A stretch of DNA of 64,000 bases from an uncultured Nitrospira sp. (GTDB lineage Bacteria; Nitrospirota; Nitrospiria; Nitrospirales; Nitrospiraceae): the NCBI GenBank assembly GCA_902500825.1, contig CABVRX010000005.1, positions 62,001-126,000 of the forward strand, in the 5' to 3' direction. Of the stretch, positions 52,701 through 62,202 are shown one piece after another; position 1 is the first letter of the stretch, and every line of letters starts with the position of its first letter. The notes beneath the pieces are model-generated. The model was not told where the DNA came from, made no database searches, and saw only the letters and a program-made list of their open reading frames with translations. The position numbers were made by a program, and so were the translations under genes.

Positions 52701-55700
52701 GCGTTGCGGTCCGAGCTTTCGGATGGGATGACAGGACTGGAGTTATTGAAGCAGATTCGACGGGTGGTGGTGGATGCCTATGACCATCAGGACCTCCCGT
52801 TTGAAGAAGTCATCGAGGCGCTGTCGTTACAGCGAGCGCGTCAGCTGTCCCCGCTGTTTAACGTGATGATGGTGTGTGAAGACGACCCATTGTCCGCATT
52901 CACCGTCAAGAATCTTGAAGTTGTTCACCTCCCCTGGGAGCCGACTGCATCGGAGTTCGACCTCGTGTTGATGGTGGTCAACAAGGCGGACGGCCTGGAC
53001 TTGGCGTTTCTCCATGATTCTACCATTTTCGACGACTCGACGATCGACCGCATGTTGGGACAGCTGGAAACCCTTCTTGAAGCGTTTCTCAAGAAACCTG
53101 ACGCCCGACTTGAACAACATTCGTTATTGACTCCCGAAGAGAGACAAACCCTTCAACTAACGTGGGATGAGCCGTCTCATTCGGCCTCCGGTATCCATAT
53201 GCTCATTGAGGCGCAGATCGAGCGGACTCCTCATGCATCAGCTGTGACATGTGGAAACCAGTCCATCAGCTACCAAGAGCTGAATCGACGAGCGAATCGT
53301 GTGGCTCGCGCGCTCCAGAAATTAGGAGTCGGAGCAGATCTTCCCGTGGGTCTCTGTGTCGAGCGCTCGGTGGACGCCCTCGTGGGCCTCTTGGGCATTC
53401 TCAAAGCAGGGGGCGGTTATGTTCCCCTGGACCCGTCCTTCCCCGATCACCGTCTCCAGCTCATACTGGATGACGCACACGTTTCCATTGTGATCACACA
53501 GGCACACCTCCGTAATCATTTACAGAGCTATGGCGGCCAAATCTGTGACGTCGAGACCTTGTCGACGTCCACCGGAGGCGCAGCGGAAGAGGAGAACCTT
53601 GCACTTTCCGTTTCCCCGGATCAGCTCGCTTATATCATCTACACATCAGGCTCCACGGGACGGCCAAAAGGAGTGGCGGTGACACACCGCAGTCTGGCGA
53701 CCTCTTTCCATGCCAGACTGCGGTACTATCCGGAACCGGTCTCCCGCTTTTTGCTGACCTTCCCTCTGGCCTTCGATGGATCCGTGACGGGCATATTTTG
53801 GACCTTCTTGCAGGGTGGGGAACTAGTCATTCCATCCGAGAACGCCTATCGCGACCCAACAGAGCTGGCTGCGCTTATCGAGCACCATCGCGTTTCGCAC
53901 GTCGTGTGGGTCCCTTCGTTGTACCATGCCGTGCTCGGTGACGCGTTGAGCGCGCAGTTGGAATCACTCCGTGTCATCATTACTGCCGGAGAAAGCCTGC
54001 CGCTTGAACTCGTGCGGCGACATTACCAACTCCTGCCTCATGCCGCACTGTACAACGAATATGGACCGACGGAAGCCACAGTCTGGTGCAGCGTGTATCA
54101 AACGACTCGTGAGGAAGCCGGAGCCCGCGTCCCGATCGGCAAACCCATCGACCACATGCAACTCTATGTGCTGGATGCAAGTCTGCAGCCGATGCCGATC
54201 GGCGTACCGGGAGAACTCTATATCGCGGGAGAGTGTCTGGCCCGCGGTTATGTCAACCAGCCGCAATTGACTCAAGAGCGGTTTCTTGCGAATCCCTACG
54301 TGGCCGGCACCAGGCTGTATCGGACCGGCGATCTGGCTCGGTATCGCGCCGACGGTAATGTGGAGTTTCTTGGCCGGGCGGACCAGCAGGTCAAATTGCG
54401 TGGATATCGGATCGAACTAGGAGAAATCGAGTACGTACTGAGTAATTTCCCGGGGGTGCACCAAGCGGCGGTGCTGCTTCGGCAGGATAAACGAGACCAG
54501 CACCGGTTGGTCGGGTACATCGCCGGCGAACCGTTGCTCAGAGAACGGCTCGAACAGGTTCGCAGTTATCTCGCCGCGCGAATACCGCACTATATGGTGC
54601 CGTCCGTCATGCTGTGGATCGAAGCGATGCCGCTCAGCGCCACCGGCAAAGTGAATCGAAGCGCCCTTCCCGCTCCGGCACAGGCAGCCGGTCAAGCGGC
54701 ACCAAGGATTGCCCCGAGAAATCAGGTCGAAGAATCCCTGGCTGAGCTGTGGAAGTCCGTGCTTGAAGTCTCGGAGGTAGGCATCCACGACCATTTCTTC
54801 GAGCAGGGAGGCCACTCCTTGTTGGCGACACAGCTGGTCTCCCGAATACGCGAGATCTTTGAAGTGGATGTCTCGCTACCGGCGCTTTTTGAGCGGCCGA
54901 CGATCGCGGCGTTGGCCGAAGAAGTGACGCGGTTGCGCCTGAAGGAGCTGACGGCGTCCGTGATGCCACCGATCATTCCGGTGCCCAGAGATCAGCCGCT
55001 CCCCCTTTCCTATTCTCAGCAACGCATGTGGCTGATGTATCGGCTGGCGCCTGAGAGCACGGCGTATAACATGCCGTTTGCTTCACGACAGATGGGACGG
55101 CTCAACAAAACGGCCCTTCGGAGTACGATCGATGCCATCTGCAACCGGCATGAGGCATTTCGAACGACGTTCATGATGAGGGAAGAGGGCCCGGTTCAAA
55201 TGATCCATCCCTTTCGCGCTCCGTATTGGGTCGAAGTTGATCTCAGGCACCTGCCCTCCGAACAGCGACGACAACAGGCGGCTCGGCTTGTGGAGCAGGA
55301 AGCGAACGAGTCGTTCGACCTTGAGAAAGGCCCTCTGGCACGGTTTCTCTTGATTGAGATCGAGCCCGAAGATCATGTGTTGGTGCTCACGATGCATCAT
55401 ATCATCGGAGACCAATGGTCGTTCGGGATCATCGGATATGAGTTTGCGTTCTTCTACAACGCATTTTGCCGAGGAGACGTTCCTTCTGCAAAGCCGATTC
55501 CTCTTCAGTATGCCGACTACGCGGTGTGGCAGCGGCATTGTCTGACCGACGACTGGCTCGGCACACAATCGGATTATTGGCAGAAGAAGCTGGCCGGGCT
55601 TTCTAAACTTTTCTTGCCGACCGACCATCCACGGCCCGTGGTGCAAACATTTAACGGCTCACATCGTATGCTGGAGTTGCCCGCTTCGTTGATCGAACGG

Positions 55701-58700
55701 TTGAAGCAATTCAGCGCTGAACACAATGCGACGGTGTTCATGACCCTCTTGGCCTGTTTCCAGATTCTTTTGAGTCGCTATTCCGGCCAAACCGATGTGG
55801 CCGTAGGCTCTCCTATCGCGAACCGGACTCAGTCAGCGGTCGAGTCGATCATCGGCTCATTCGTGAATACACTCGCCTTGCGCACCGATCTCTCCGGCGA
55901 TCCGACGTTCACCGAACTGATGGCGAGGGTGCGTACGACGTCATTAGAGGCCTATGCCAATCAGGACTTCCCGTTCGATAAGCTGGTCGAGACGATGCAC
56001 TCCGCTCGTGACCACAGCTCTGCTCCGCTGGTGCAGGTGCTCTTCAATGTGCCCAATGCTCCCATCGGGGAGATCAACGTCCAAGGGTTGAGCTGGGTGC
56101 CGTTCGAGGTGGAGACGCAAGCTGCACAGTTCGACTTGAGTTTGACGATCGAGACGGAGTTTTCCCGAAAAGCGTACTTGACGTTCAATACGGATCTCTT
56201 CGAGCCTCAGACCGCCGAACGGATGTTGGGACAGTATAAGACCCTGCTCCAGAGCGCATTGGCAACCCCCCAAAGCAAGCTGTCCGAGCTCCCGACCGTG
56301 ACGGCGCCCGAGCGTCGGCAGATGTTGCAGGATTGGAACCACACGCAAAGAGAGTATCCACAATCTGAATGTTTTCCTCAGTTGTTTGAAGCACAGGTAG
56401 AGAGAACCCCTGACGCCGTGGCGGTGTCGATGGGACGGAAGGCGCTGCGGTACAGTGAGCTCAATGCTCGAGCTAATCAGCTGGCACGCCATCTCCAAAC
56501 GCTGGGCGCCAAGCCTGGTGTGACAGTAGGTATTGGTCTCGAGCGATCCTTGGAGATGGTCATTGCATTAATGGCTGTGCTGAAAACCGGTGCGGCCTAT
56601 GTCCCTCTCGACCCCGAGTTTCCACGAGATCGGCTTCGGTTCATGACACAGGATGCATCGGTTGCCGCCGTGCTGACATCGTGGGACCTATCCGATCGGT
56701 TTGATACTCAAGCCAACCGCTTGTTATGTCTTGATCGCGAGAAGGAACGCATCGCGCAGAAGGCTGACCACAATCTCGGCCCGATTGCAGTGCCTCAAGA
56801 CCTTGCTTACATCCTGTATACATCGGGGTCGACGGGGCAACCCAAAGGCGTGGAAATTCCACACCGAGCCCTGGTGAACTTCTTGTGGTCCATACGACAA
56901 GAGCCGGGATGTTCAACTCGAGATGTCATGCTATCCGTGACGACGATCTCCTTCGATATCTTCGGCTTGGAATTATATGTGCCGTTGCTGGTCGGGGCCC
57001 GTATCGAGATCGCCAGTCGGGCCGTTACCATGGACGGACGACAACTCCGCGGTCTCTGTGAAGCCGTTCAGCCGACGATCATGCAAGCGACTCCCGCGAC
57101 ATGGCGCATGTTGATCGAGGCCGGATGGTTGGGCAGTAAGAACCTGACAGTCCTCTGCGGAGGGGAACCCCTTCCTCCCGATCTTGCGGCGTCATTGTTG
57201 GATCGGAGCGTTGCCTTGTGGAATATGTATGGCCCGACTGAAACTACGATTTGGTCCACGATCGAGAAAATCGAACGGACGGATCGGGAGATTACCATTG
57301 GGAGACCGATCGCCAATACGGACGTGTATATCTTGGATCAATTTCTCCAACCGGTTCCCGTCGGAGTTTCCGGTGAGCTCTATATCGGAGGCCAGGGGCT
57401 AGCCCGAGGCTATCGAGGGCGGCCTGAGTTAACCGAGGACCGGTTCCTCCCCCATCCATTTTCTCCGGAGCCCCTCGCGAAACTGTATCGAACGGGAGAC
57501 TTGGCACGGTATCGCCACGATGGGAGCATCGTGCATCTAGGTCGAATGGATAACCAGGTCAAGATCAGAGGGTTCCGGATCGAATTGGGTGAGATCGAGG
57601 TAACATTGAGCCGCCATCCCTCCATCCGTCAGGCGGTGGTCACCGCGCGGGATGACCGGCAAGGCATTAAGCAGTTGGTGGCCTATGTCGTCTGCCAGGA
57701 GGGGTCCGCTCCAAGCCAGTCGGAACTTCGCTCGTTTCTGCGATCCGAGGTTCCGGATTATATGGTTCCTTCACTATTCGTCTTTCTGAACGCCATGCCT
57801 TTGACCGCCAATAACAAGGTCGACAGGAAAGCATTGCCATCCCCAGCCTCCTCGTTCTCCGAAGAACCGGTTCGCAGTGGTCCGCGTGATCGGATGGAAG
57901 TTCAACTGACGGCGTTGTGGCAGCAGGTACTGGAAGTCTCAAAGATCGGGATCCATGACAGCTTCTTCGATCGCGGTGGCCATTCCCTCAAAGCCGCCCA
58001 CCTCTTCTTTCTCCTCGAACAGGTGTATGGAAGACGCCTTCCGCTTGCGACGTTGTTTCAAGCACCGACCATTGCGGAGCTAGCGTCAGTACTTTCGCAT
58101 GAGCACTGGACGCCGCCATGGCAATCGCTTATAGCCATTCAGCCAAGTGGGACTGCGATACCGATATTCATGGTGCCCGGAGTAGGGGGTAATGTATTGG
58201 TCTTTGCTCAGTTGGCAAAGCTGCTGGGTCCGAATCAACCCGCCTACGGGTTACAGGCACGAGGGCTGGACGGAAGCGAGGCGCCGTTTACGTCGATGCC
58301 GGAGATGGCGACCCATTATATTGCACAAATCCGTAGCGTTCGCCCAAATGGACCGTATATCGTCCTTGGGAGCTGCACCGGCGGACTGATTGCCTATGAA
58401 ATGGCCCAGCAACTGCACGGGCAGGGGCAGGCCGTTACACTTGTGATAATGGACACCTGGCACCCATCCTCATATCGTCCATATCGTTACAGGTGGCCGA
58501 TGAAGTTTGGGCTGCCCCTGTTTATCCTGTGGAGGACGATGAGTAACATGTGCGCGCTGTTCCGTTTGCCCATCAAAGACTGGAGGCCATTCATCCGGCG
58601 TAGACGCGAGAGACTCATGTCGTTATCGCGAAGCGAATCCCGTAACGATGAGCTGTTTGCCAATTTCCAAGTCGAACGAGTGACCCGAGCCACGCTCCAA

Positions 58701-58967
58701 GCCGTGGCTCGCTACGCCGTTCGCAAATACCCTGGGCGTATTCTCAATATCGTAGCGTCAAAACGGCATGTTGCTCAATCGGTGACGGATACCAGACATG
58801 GCTGGCCGGACTTTGGCGGTGGAGGGAGCAGGACCGTGCAGGTTGCAGCCGCCAATTCAGGGCTCCTCTTGACCTCACCACATGTTGAAGAAGTGACCGA
58901 GCATCTCCGGGCCTTCCTTGCAGAGAATACTCAACACGAGCCAACGGTTTTCGCCCGCGCGAGTTAG
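49731..58967 (+). CDS. Nonribosomal peptide synthetase FAAL-CP-C-A-CP-C-A-CP-TE
   Basis: The 3078-residue protein has, in order, FAAL (about 1-575; YTSGSTATPRGVMISH), CP1 (Ser628 in GGNSL), C1 (about 698-1143), A1 (1153-1647), CP2 (Ser1696 in GGHSL), C2 (1754-2201), A2 (2213-2703), CP3 (Ser2752) and TE (2808-3070). The FAAL activates a fatty acid as acyl-AMP for CP1, and two amino acids are added, giving an acyl dipeptide. Reading the ten pocket positions by eye gives about DGTVIAEVWK for A1 and DILQLGMIWK for A2; the latter is close to the known glycine code. C1 has Arg831 where the second His of HHxxxDG belongs. C2 has HHIIGDQ, a known variant. TE has Cys2882 in GSCTG. It is followed by an exporter and a phosphopantetheinyl transferase. 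Confidence 0.95.
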   Translation: MSKRPHQAIHTLSNLFEFRCRQQPNELAYAFIRDTLELETQLTYDQLERRVRSLASRLAHDFPPGTKALLLYPQGLDVTCAFWACACAGLVPVPAPAPDLIRRKYALPRLRSIIEDAEVSLVLTTSSIAALSSELSIPNEMGSIKWLATDQPDNSVDLIELSRPRSTDLAYLQYTSGSTATPRGVMISHRNVLSHCRALSLAGEVSESSRSLCWLPYFHDYGLLHGIIAPFYAGIPAYLMSPVTFLRRPLRWLEAVSRFAITHSGGPNFSYEACLRALRQQDEWQVDLSTWMVASCGAEPIHPDTIEQFIDAFGSRGFRRTAFAPGYGLAEATLLVTMKRTGAEPSFLHVETDALADLIVKESPALEPRTRTLVGCGEPLEETRVRIVNPTTHRECPPDMVGEVWLAGTGIGAGYWGKSEETDATFKATLAGSEEGPYLRTGDLGFLHRGELFLTGRLKDLIIVRGRNYYPHDLEWSAQQAHPGLRRGYGAAFSIDGKAGEQVVLVHEIEKQVPESDLAEVVNCIRRVLADEHELEIHSVVLIKSGTIPRTSSGKIQRAACRTAFESGQLAVISASTLDLLLDAETDGVLNEVPQTTIEKRLADIWQEVLGGHSSHRHANFFALGGNSLLAAQVVARILDVFHVELPLSVLFEYPTLAALAARLGELSASPDDPSRCANGDVGTLTPLLSTSTREGRIPLSHSQQRLWFLEQVHPRSAINHISMAVHIRGSINPETLERSVREIVRRHEILRTRFGSERGEGFSETSTEAIATIGRQDFQALDPAEQETQVRQFLRAERSRPFDLRQGPLFRVTLLALEPCVHVLALTFHRLVADGWSLRIFWKELALLWEAGGDVHRAPLPKLNVQYADYADWQRIRLNQGLREVHRTYWIRQLSGAGPPAELPVDRQRPRVRTFEGSVRSRSLSLELSAALDLFCQHQNVTTFMVLYAVFSTWLHRYTHESDIVIGSIVAGRRRRDLEDVMGYCVNTVALRSELSDGMTGLELLKQIRRVVVDAYDHQDLPFEEVIEALSLQRARQLSPLFNVMMVCEDDPLSAFTVKNLEVVHLPWEPTASEFDLVLMVVNKADGLDLAFLHDSTIFDDSTIDRMLGQLETLLEAFLKKPDARLEQHSLLTPEERQTLQLTWDEPSHSASGIHMLIEAQIERTPHASAVTCGNQSISYQELNRRANRVARALQKLGVGADLPVGLCVERSVDALVGLLGILKAGGGYVPLDPSFPDHRLQLILDDAHVSIVITQAHLRNHLQSYGGQICDVETLSTSTGGAAEEENLALSVSPDQLAYIIYTSGSTGRPKGVAVTHRSLATSFHARLRYYPEPVSRFLLTFPLAFDGSVTGIFWTFLQGGELVIPSENAYRDPTELAALIEHHRVSHVVWVPSLYHAVLGDALSAQLESLRVIITAGESLPLELVRRHYQLLPHAALYNEYGPTEATVWCSVYQTTREEAGARVPIGKPIDHMQLYVLDASLQPMPIGVPGELYIAGECLARGYVNQPQLTQERFLANPYVAGTRLYRTGDLARYRADGNVEFLGRADQQVKLRGYRIELGEIEYVLSNFPGVHQAAVLLRQDKRDQHRLVGYIAGEPLLRERLEQVRSYLAARIPHYMVPSVMLWIEAMPLSATGKVNRSALPAPAQAAGQAAPRIAPRNQVEESLAELWKSVLEVSEVGIHDHFFEQGGHSLLATQLVSRIREIFEVDVSLPALFERPTIAALAEEVTRLRLKELTASVMPPIIPVPRDQPLPLSYSQQRMWLMYRLAPESTAYNMPFASRQMGRLNKTALRSTIDAICNRHEAFRTTFMMREEGPVQMIHPFRAPYWVEVDLRHLPSEQRRQQAARLVEQEANESFDLEKGPLARFLLIEIEPEDHVLVLTMHHIIGDQWSFGIIGYEFAFFYNAFCRGDVPSAKPIPLQYADYAVWQRHCLTDDWLGTQSDYWQKKLAGLSKLFLPTDHPRPVVQTFNGSHRMLELPASLIERLKQFSAEHNATVFMTLLACFQILLSRYSGQTDVAVGSPIANRTQSAVESIIGSFVNTLALRTDLSGDPTFTELMARVRTTSLEAYANQDFPFDKLVETMHSARDHSSAPLVQVLFNVPNAPIGEINVQGLSWVPFEVETQAAQFDLSLTIETEFSRKAYLTFNTDLFEPQTAERMLGQYKTLLQSALATPQSKLSELPTVTAPERRQMLQDWNHTQREYPQSECFPQLFEAQVERTPDAVAVSMGRKALRYSELNARANQLARHLQTLGAKPGVTVGIGLERSLEMVIALMAVLKTGAAYVPLDPEFPRDRLRFMTQDASVAAVLTSWDLSDRFDTQANRLLCLDREKERIAQKADHNLGPIAVPQDLAYILYTSGSTGQPKGVEIPHRALVNFLWSIRQEPGCSTRDVMLSVTTISFDIFGLELYVPLLVGARIEIASRAVTMDGRQLRGLCEAVQPTIMQATPATWRMLIEAGWLGSKNLTVLCGGEPLPPDLAASLLDRSVALWNMYGPTETTIWSTIEKIERTDREITIGRPIANTDVYILDQFLQPVPVGVSGELYIGGQGLARGYRGRPELTEDRFLPHPFSPEPLAKLYRTGDLARYRHDGSIVHLGRMDNQVKIRGFRIELGEIEVTLSRHPSIRQAVVTARDDRQGIKQLVAYVVCQEGSAPSQSELRSFLRSEVPDYMVPSLFVFLNAMPLTANNKVDRKALPSPASSFSEEPVRSGPRDRMEVQLTALWQQVLEVSKIGIHDSFFDRGGHSLKAAHLFFLLEQVYGRRLPLATLFQAPTIAELASVLSHEHWTPPWQSLIAIQPSGTAIPIFMVPGVGGNVLVFAQLAKLLGPNQPAYGLQARGLDGSEAPFTSMPEMATHYIAQIRSVRPNGPYIVLGSCTGGLIAYEMAQQLHGQGQAVTLVIMDTWHPSSYRPYRYRWPMKFGLPLFILWRTMSNMCALFRLPIKDWRPFIRRRRERLMSLSRSESRNDELFANFQVERVTRATLQAVARYAVRKYPGRILNIVASKRHVAQSVTDTRHGWPDFGGGGSRTVQVAAANSGLLLTSPHVEEVTEHLRAFLAENTQHEPTVFARAS

Positions 58968-59015
58968 GTGTGTAATTCTCATCTCCGTACCTGTTGAATG
59001 TGAGGCTAGTCGGCG

Positions 59016-60677
59016 ATGCGGCTCGGACGATTTCTCCACTTTGTCGTGCAGCGGTCGAGATCCATGGCCTGGCTCATGGTCTGTGTCGGTGTCCTGTCTG
59101 GCCTTTTGAGCGCCGGAGTCTTGGCGCTCATCAATCATGTCCTTCAGCATCCCTCCGACCATTCTCCCCTTGTACTGTCCGGGTTTGTCGGCCTTGTCGC
59201 CGGCAAGCTTCTGACGAACCTTGGGTCCCAACTTCTGCTCGTCCGGTTCGCGCAAGACACAATCTTGGACCTCTCTTTATCGCTCTGCGCGAAGATCGTG
59301 CGGACTCCGCTGCGGCGTTGCGAACAACGAGGGGCCGCCAATATTCTCGTTACCTTGACGGATGACGTCAGTTGGGTTACGTGGGCAATCCAATGTTTCC
59401 CTCATTTTCTCATGAATGTAGCGCTAGTGTTGGGGTGTGGGATCTTCCTTGCCTGGTTATCGTGGAGTGTATTTCTAGGAGTCGCCGTCGTCGCCGTCGT
59501 CAGCGTCATAGGACAGCAGTGGTTACACACCACTACCCGCAGCATCATTGCCGCATCTCGGGAGGCCAGAGCTGAGCTGTTTCAACGCTTTCGCTCACTC
59601 ACTGATGGGCTGAAGGAGCTGTTGATGCATCGGGCACGACGGGAAGAGTTTGTCGATCACGAAGTGCGGGGAGCGGCAGAATTCTATAGAGAGACGAATC
59701 TGAAAGCGACGCGGATACAAGCTCTTCTAGGAGTCTGGACTCAGGTCTCGCTATACTCACTGATCGGTTCCCTCGTATTCCTATTCCCATCTTTAGGGTT
59801 AATTTCACCTGAAGTGCTTACAGGATATATCGTCGCCATCCTCTATGTGATGGGTCCCACCGCGAGCATCCTGGGTATGGCACCGACACTCGAGCGAGGT
59901 CAAGTCGCGCTGGAAAATATTGAACGATTGGGCATATCACTGGATGTCAGGCTCGAGGATATTCAGACAAGAGAAGTGGCAGCTCTAGAGCCAGGGACGT
60001 CTCCACTTGTGCAATGGACCGATGTCGTGTTTTCTTACGAAGCGAAAGATGGAATCGAAACACCCTTCACACTTGGCCCAATCAGTCTTGAGCTGTATCC
60101 GGGCGAACTGGTGTTCGTCATCGGAGGGAATGGAAGCGGGAAATCGACGTTCGTGAAAGTGCTGGCCGGGTTGTACCAGCCGTTACAGGGAGACGTGAGG
60201 CTGGCAGGTTCGATGATCACCGACCAAAATCGGGAGTGGTATCGTGAACACTTCTCGGTCATATTTTCAGACTTTCATCTCTTCAAGAAACTCCTCGGTC
60301 AGCCTGATTCTCAGGTGAATGAGTTTGTTCCCCAATACTTGCGATTGCTGCATTTGGATCAGAAAGTCACCGTACACGACCGCACCTTCTCGACCCTCGA
60401 TCTCTCGCAAGGGCAACGGAAGCGACTAGCGCTTGTGACGGCCTATCTGGAGGATCGCTCGATCTACGTGTTTGATGAATGGGCCGCAGATCAGGACCCG
60501 CAGTACAAGGAAATCTTTTACAAGACATTGCTTCCGGACCTGCGCGCTCGTGGGAAGTCGGTTATCGTCATTACCCACGATGATCGGTATTTTCACCTCG
60601 GTAATCAAGTCATTAAATTGGATGACGGCAAGGTTGTGGAGCTTGCGAAGGCCGGGGCAGATGGGCATCGATCGTAA
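59016..60677 (+). CDS. Cyclic-peptide-type ABC exporter
   Basis: The 553-residue protein fuses a six-helix membrane domain (about 1-320) to an ATP-binding domain (about 335-553), the layout of the SyrD/PvdE exporter family. ATPase motifs: Walker A GGNGSGKST, signature LDLSQGQRKRLALV and Walker B IYVFDEWAADQDP. The family exports nonribosomal peptides such as syringomycin or pyoverdine precursors to the periplasm. It starts 48 bases after the synthetase stop, with GAGG about nine bases before the ATG, so it likely exports the product. The name of the family does not prove that the peptide is cyclic. Confidence 0.93.
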   Translation: MRLGRFLHFVVQRSRSMAWLMVCVGVLSGLLSAGVLALINHVLQHPSDHSPLVLSGFVGLVAGKLLTNLGSQLLLVRFAQDTILDLSLSLCAKIVRTPLRRCEQRGAANILVTLTDDVSWVTWAIQCFPHFLMNVALVLGCGIFLAWLSWSVFLGVAVVAVVSVIGQQWLHTTTRSIIAASREARAELFQRFRSLTDGLKELLMHRARREEFVDHEVRGAAEFYRETNLKATRIQALLGVWTQVSLYSLIGSLVFLFPSLGLISPEVLTGYIVAILYVMGPTASILGMAPTLERGQVALENIERLGISLDVRLEDIQTREVAALEPGTSPLVQWTDVVFSYEAKDGIETPFTLGPISLELYPGELVFVIGGNGSGKSTFVKVLAGLYQPLQGDVRLAGSMITDQNREWYREHFSVIFSDFHLFKKLLGQPDSQVNEFVPQYLRLLHLDQKVTVHDRTFSTLDLSQGQRKRLALVTAYLEDRSIYVFDEWAADQDPQYKEIFYKTLLPDLRARGKSVIVITHDDRYFHLGNQVIKLDDGKVVELAKAGADGHRS

Positions 60678-61485
60678 GGATGATGACTTGATATCGAACG
60701 TGGGTCATCGGGGCCGGAATAGGGTGATCTCGTTTCAGTCAATTGAGCGCCTCGCCGGTACAAGTCGGCGGGATCATATCCAACTCGAACCGAACGCCGC
60801 ACACATCTGGGGAATCGAGCTTGACGGATCGCAACACTGTCTGGAGCAATGCATAGGCTGGTTGGACGACGTCGAGCGACAACGAGCGGCTCGCTTTGTT
60901 CGGGAGGATATCCGACAGCACTACGTGCTGGCTCACGCAGGTCTCAGAGTCGTGCTGAGCAGGTATCTCGGCGTCAACCCGGATGCGGTTCCGTTGGATC
61001 GCAGCACAACAGGCAAACCCTTCCTGACAAGAGAACAACGAGATCAGTCGGCCATCACGTTCAATTTGTCCCATGCGCATGGCCGCGCGCTCATTGCGGT
61101 CTCAAACGCGCAGGAGGTCGGAGTCGATCTTGAATTCGTTCGTTCGGATGTCGAGGTTGCGAATCTTTCCAAGCGCTTTTTTACTCCCTCTGAACATACG
61201 GCGATCATGCAGGCGTCTGAGGAGCAGCGCGCCTCGAGATTTTTCCGCTACTGGGTTGCTAAAGAGGCGCTGCTTAAGGCACAAGGCATCGGCCTCCCGG
61301 GTCTTCCCGACTGCGAGATCTTCTTTGAGGCCGACACAGTTGACACAGATGTTCGGACCCGATTGGGTACTCAGTTCCCACATACGTTGAGGGTTCGTCT
61401 TCTTCCTTGTGAAAAGGGATGGGAAGCGGCCGTAGCTGCTCAGAGGCTGGACTCGGTGAAACAGTGCGACTTCGAGCAGCGGTAA
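60661..61485 (+). CDS. 4'-phosphopantetheinyl transferase, Sfp type
   Basis: The ATG at 60661 overlaps the exporter end by 17 bases and gives 274 residues; an in-frame start at 60472 lies inside the exporter. Core motifs: AITFNLSHAHGRALIAVS, VGVDLEFVRSD (Mg2+ site) and FRYWVAKEALLKAQGIGLPG. It transfers the phosphopantetheine arm from CoA to the conserved Ser of the three carrier domains, which makes the synthetase functional. The overlap indicates operon structure. Its presence in the cluster supports a dedicated, functional biosynthetic system. Confidence 0.93.
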   Translation: MGIDRKDDDLISNVGHRGRNRVISFQSIERLAGTSRRDHIQLEPNAAHIWGIELDGSQHCLEQCIGWLDDVERQRAARFVREDIRQHYVLAHAGLRVVLSRYLGVNPDAVPLDRSTTGKPFLTREQRDQSAITFNLSHAHGRALIAVSNAQEVGVDLEFVRSDVEVANLSKRFFTPSEHTAIMQASEEQRASRFFRYWVAKEALLKAQGIGLPGLPDCEIFFEADTVDTDVRTRLGTQFPHTLRVRLLPCEKGWEAAVAAQRLDSVKQCDFEQR

Positions 61486-61537
61486 CCGTGCTCTCAGTTG
61501 ACTTCACGTTTACCTTGGATCCGCCGCGCCGACTTCC

Positions 61538-62176
61538 TCAGCGACTGCACTCAGGCGAGTGCTGGACGCATTGCCGAAGCCATGAGTTGATTTGATCGAG
61601 CAACCCGGCAACTGCTCGGTTGGAAGCCTGGACTCCCCCATAGGGATTCTCGCTCGCGGCGTTTTCCACGACCTCAAAAGCCCGCGTACTCAGGACCGTT
61701 AACTCTTTCAGGTCCACAAGCTGTGTCCTGACCATTACCCTCACGCGGCTGGGTTGTTGGAGAAATTCCTGCTGCAACAGAAATCCGTGGGTATCAAGAC
61801 GATAGTCTCCGCGGATCGAGCTCGGCAGTGAGATCACGGCACGCCACGTATCATTCTGCTGATTGAGCGCCTGGACCATCAACGGAGCAAACATGCGCAC
61901 CGGCGTATCGGCCCATTGATTCACCGCATAGTACTCCAGTTGATAAGGCCGCTTGACGTACACCATGCGTTGCGACTCGAATCCTGGCTCGGCTTGAGGC
62001 TGACTCACGAGCAGCACCGGCCCATCAGGCTTACCGGGGCGCACCTCGCCGGGCCTCCCGTCTAAGCTCAGCTGATAGGTATGGGTCTCCGAAGAATCCG
62101 TGCGGGGCGACAAGCAACCAGCCACCGTCAGCGCCAGCAGCGCACACGCAACATGTGCCAGTCGATAGTTCATCAT
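61538..62176 (-). CDS. ABC-transport auxiliary lipoprotein (PqiC/MlaC-side type)
   Basis: The ATG at 62176 (MMNYRLAHVACALLALTVAG) gives 212 residues with a lipobox (TVAGC). The mature part has QLSLDGRPGEVRPG and a beta-rich region ending in AVAGLLDQINSWLRQCV, as in the ABC_trans_aux family of lipoproteins linked to MCE-type lipid transporters. It lies 26 bases after the MCE gene on the same strand. It probably shuttles or docks lipid between membranes. It is convergent with the phosphopantetheinyl transferase. Confidence 0.85.
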   Translation of the reverse strand: MMNYRLAHVACALLALTVAGCLSPRTDSSETHTYQLSLDGRPGEVRPGKPDGPVLLVSQPQAEPGFESQRMVYVKRPYQLEYYAVNQWADTPVRMFAPLMVQALNQQNDTWRAVISLPSSIRGDYRLDTHGFLLQQEFLQQPSRVRVMVRTQLVDLKELTVLSTRAFEVVENAASENPYGGVQASNRAVAGLLDQINSWLRQCVQHSPECSR

Positions 62177-62202
62177 GTCAGGACCGTACACACACCCTGC
62201 CG

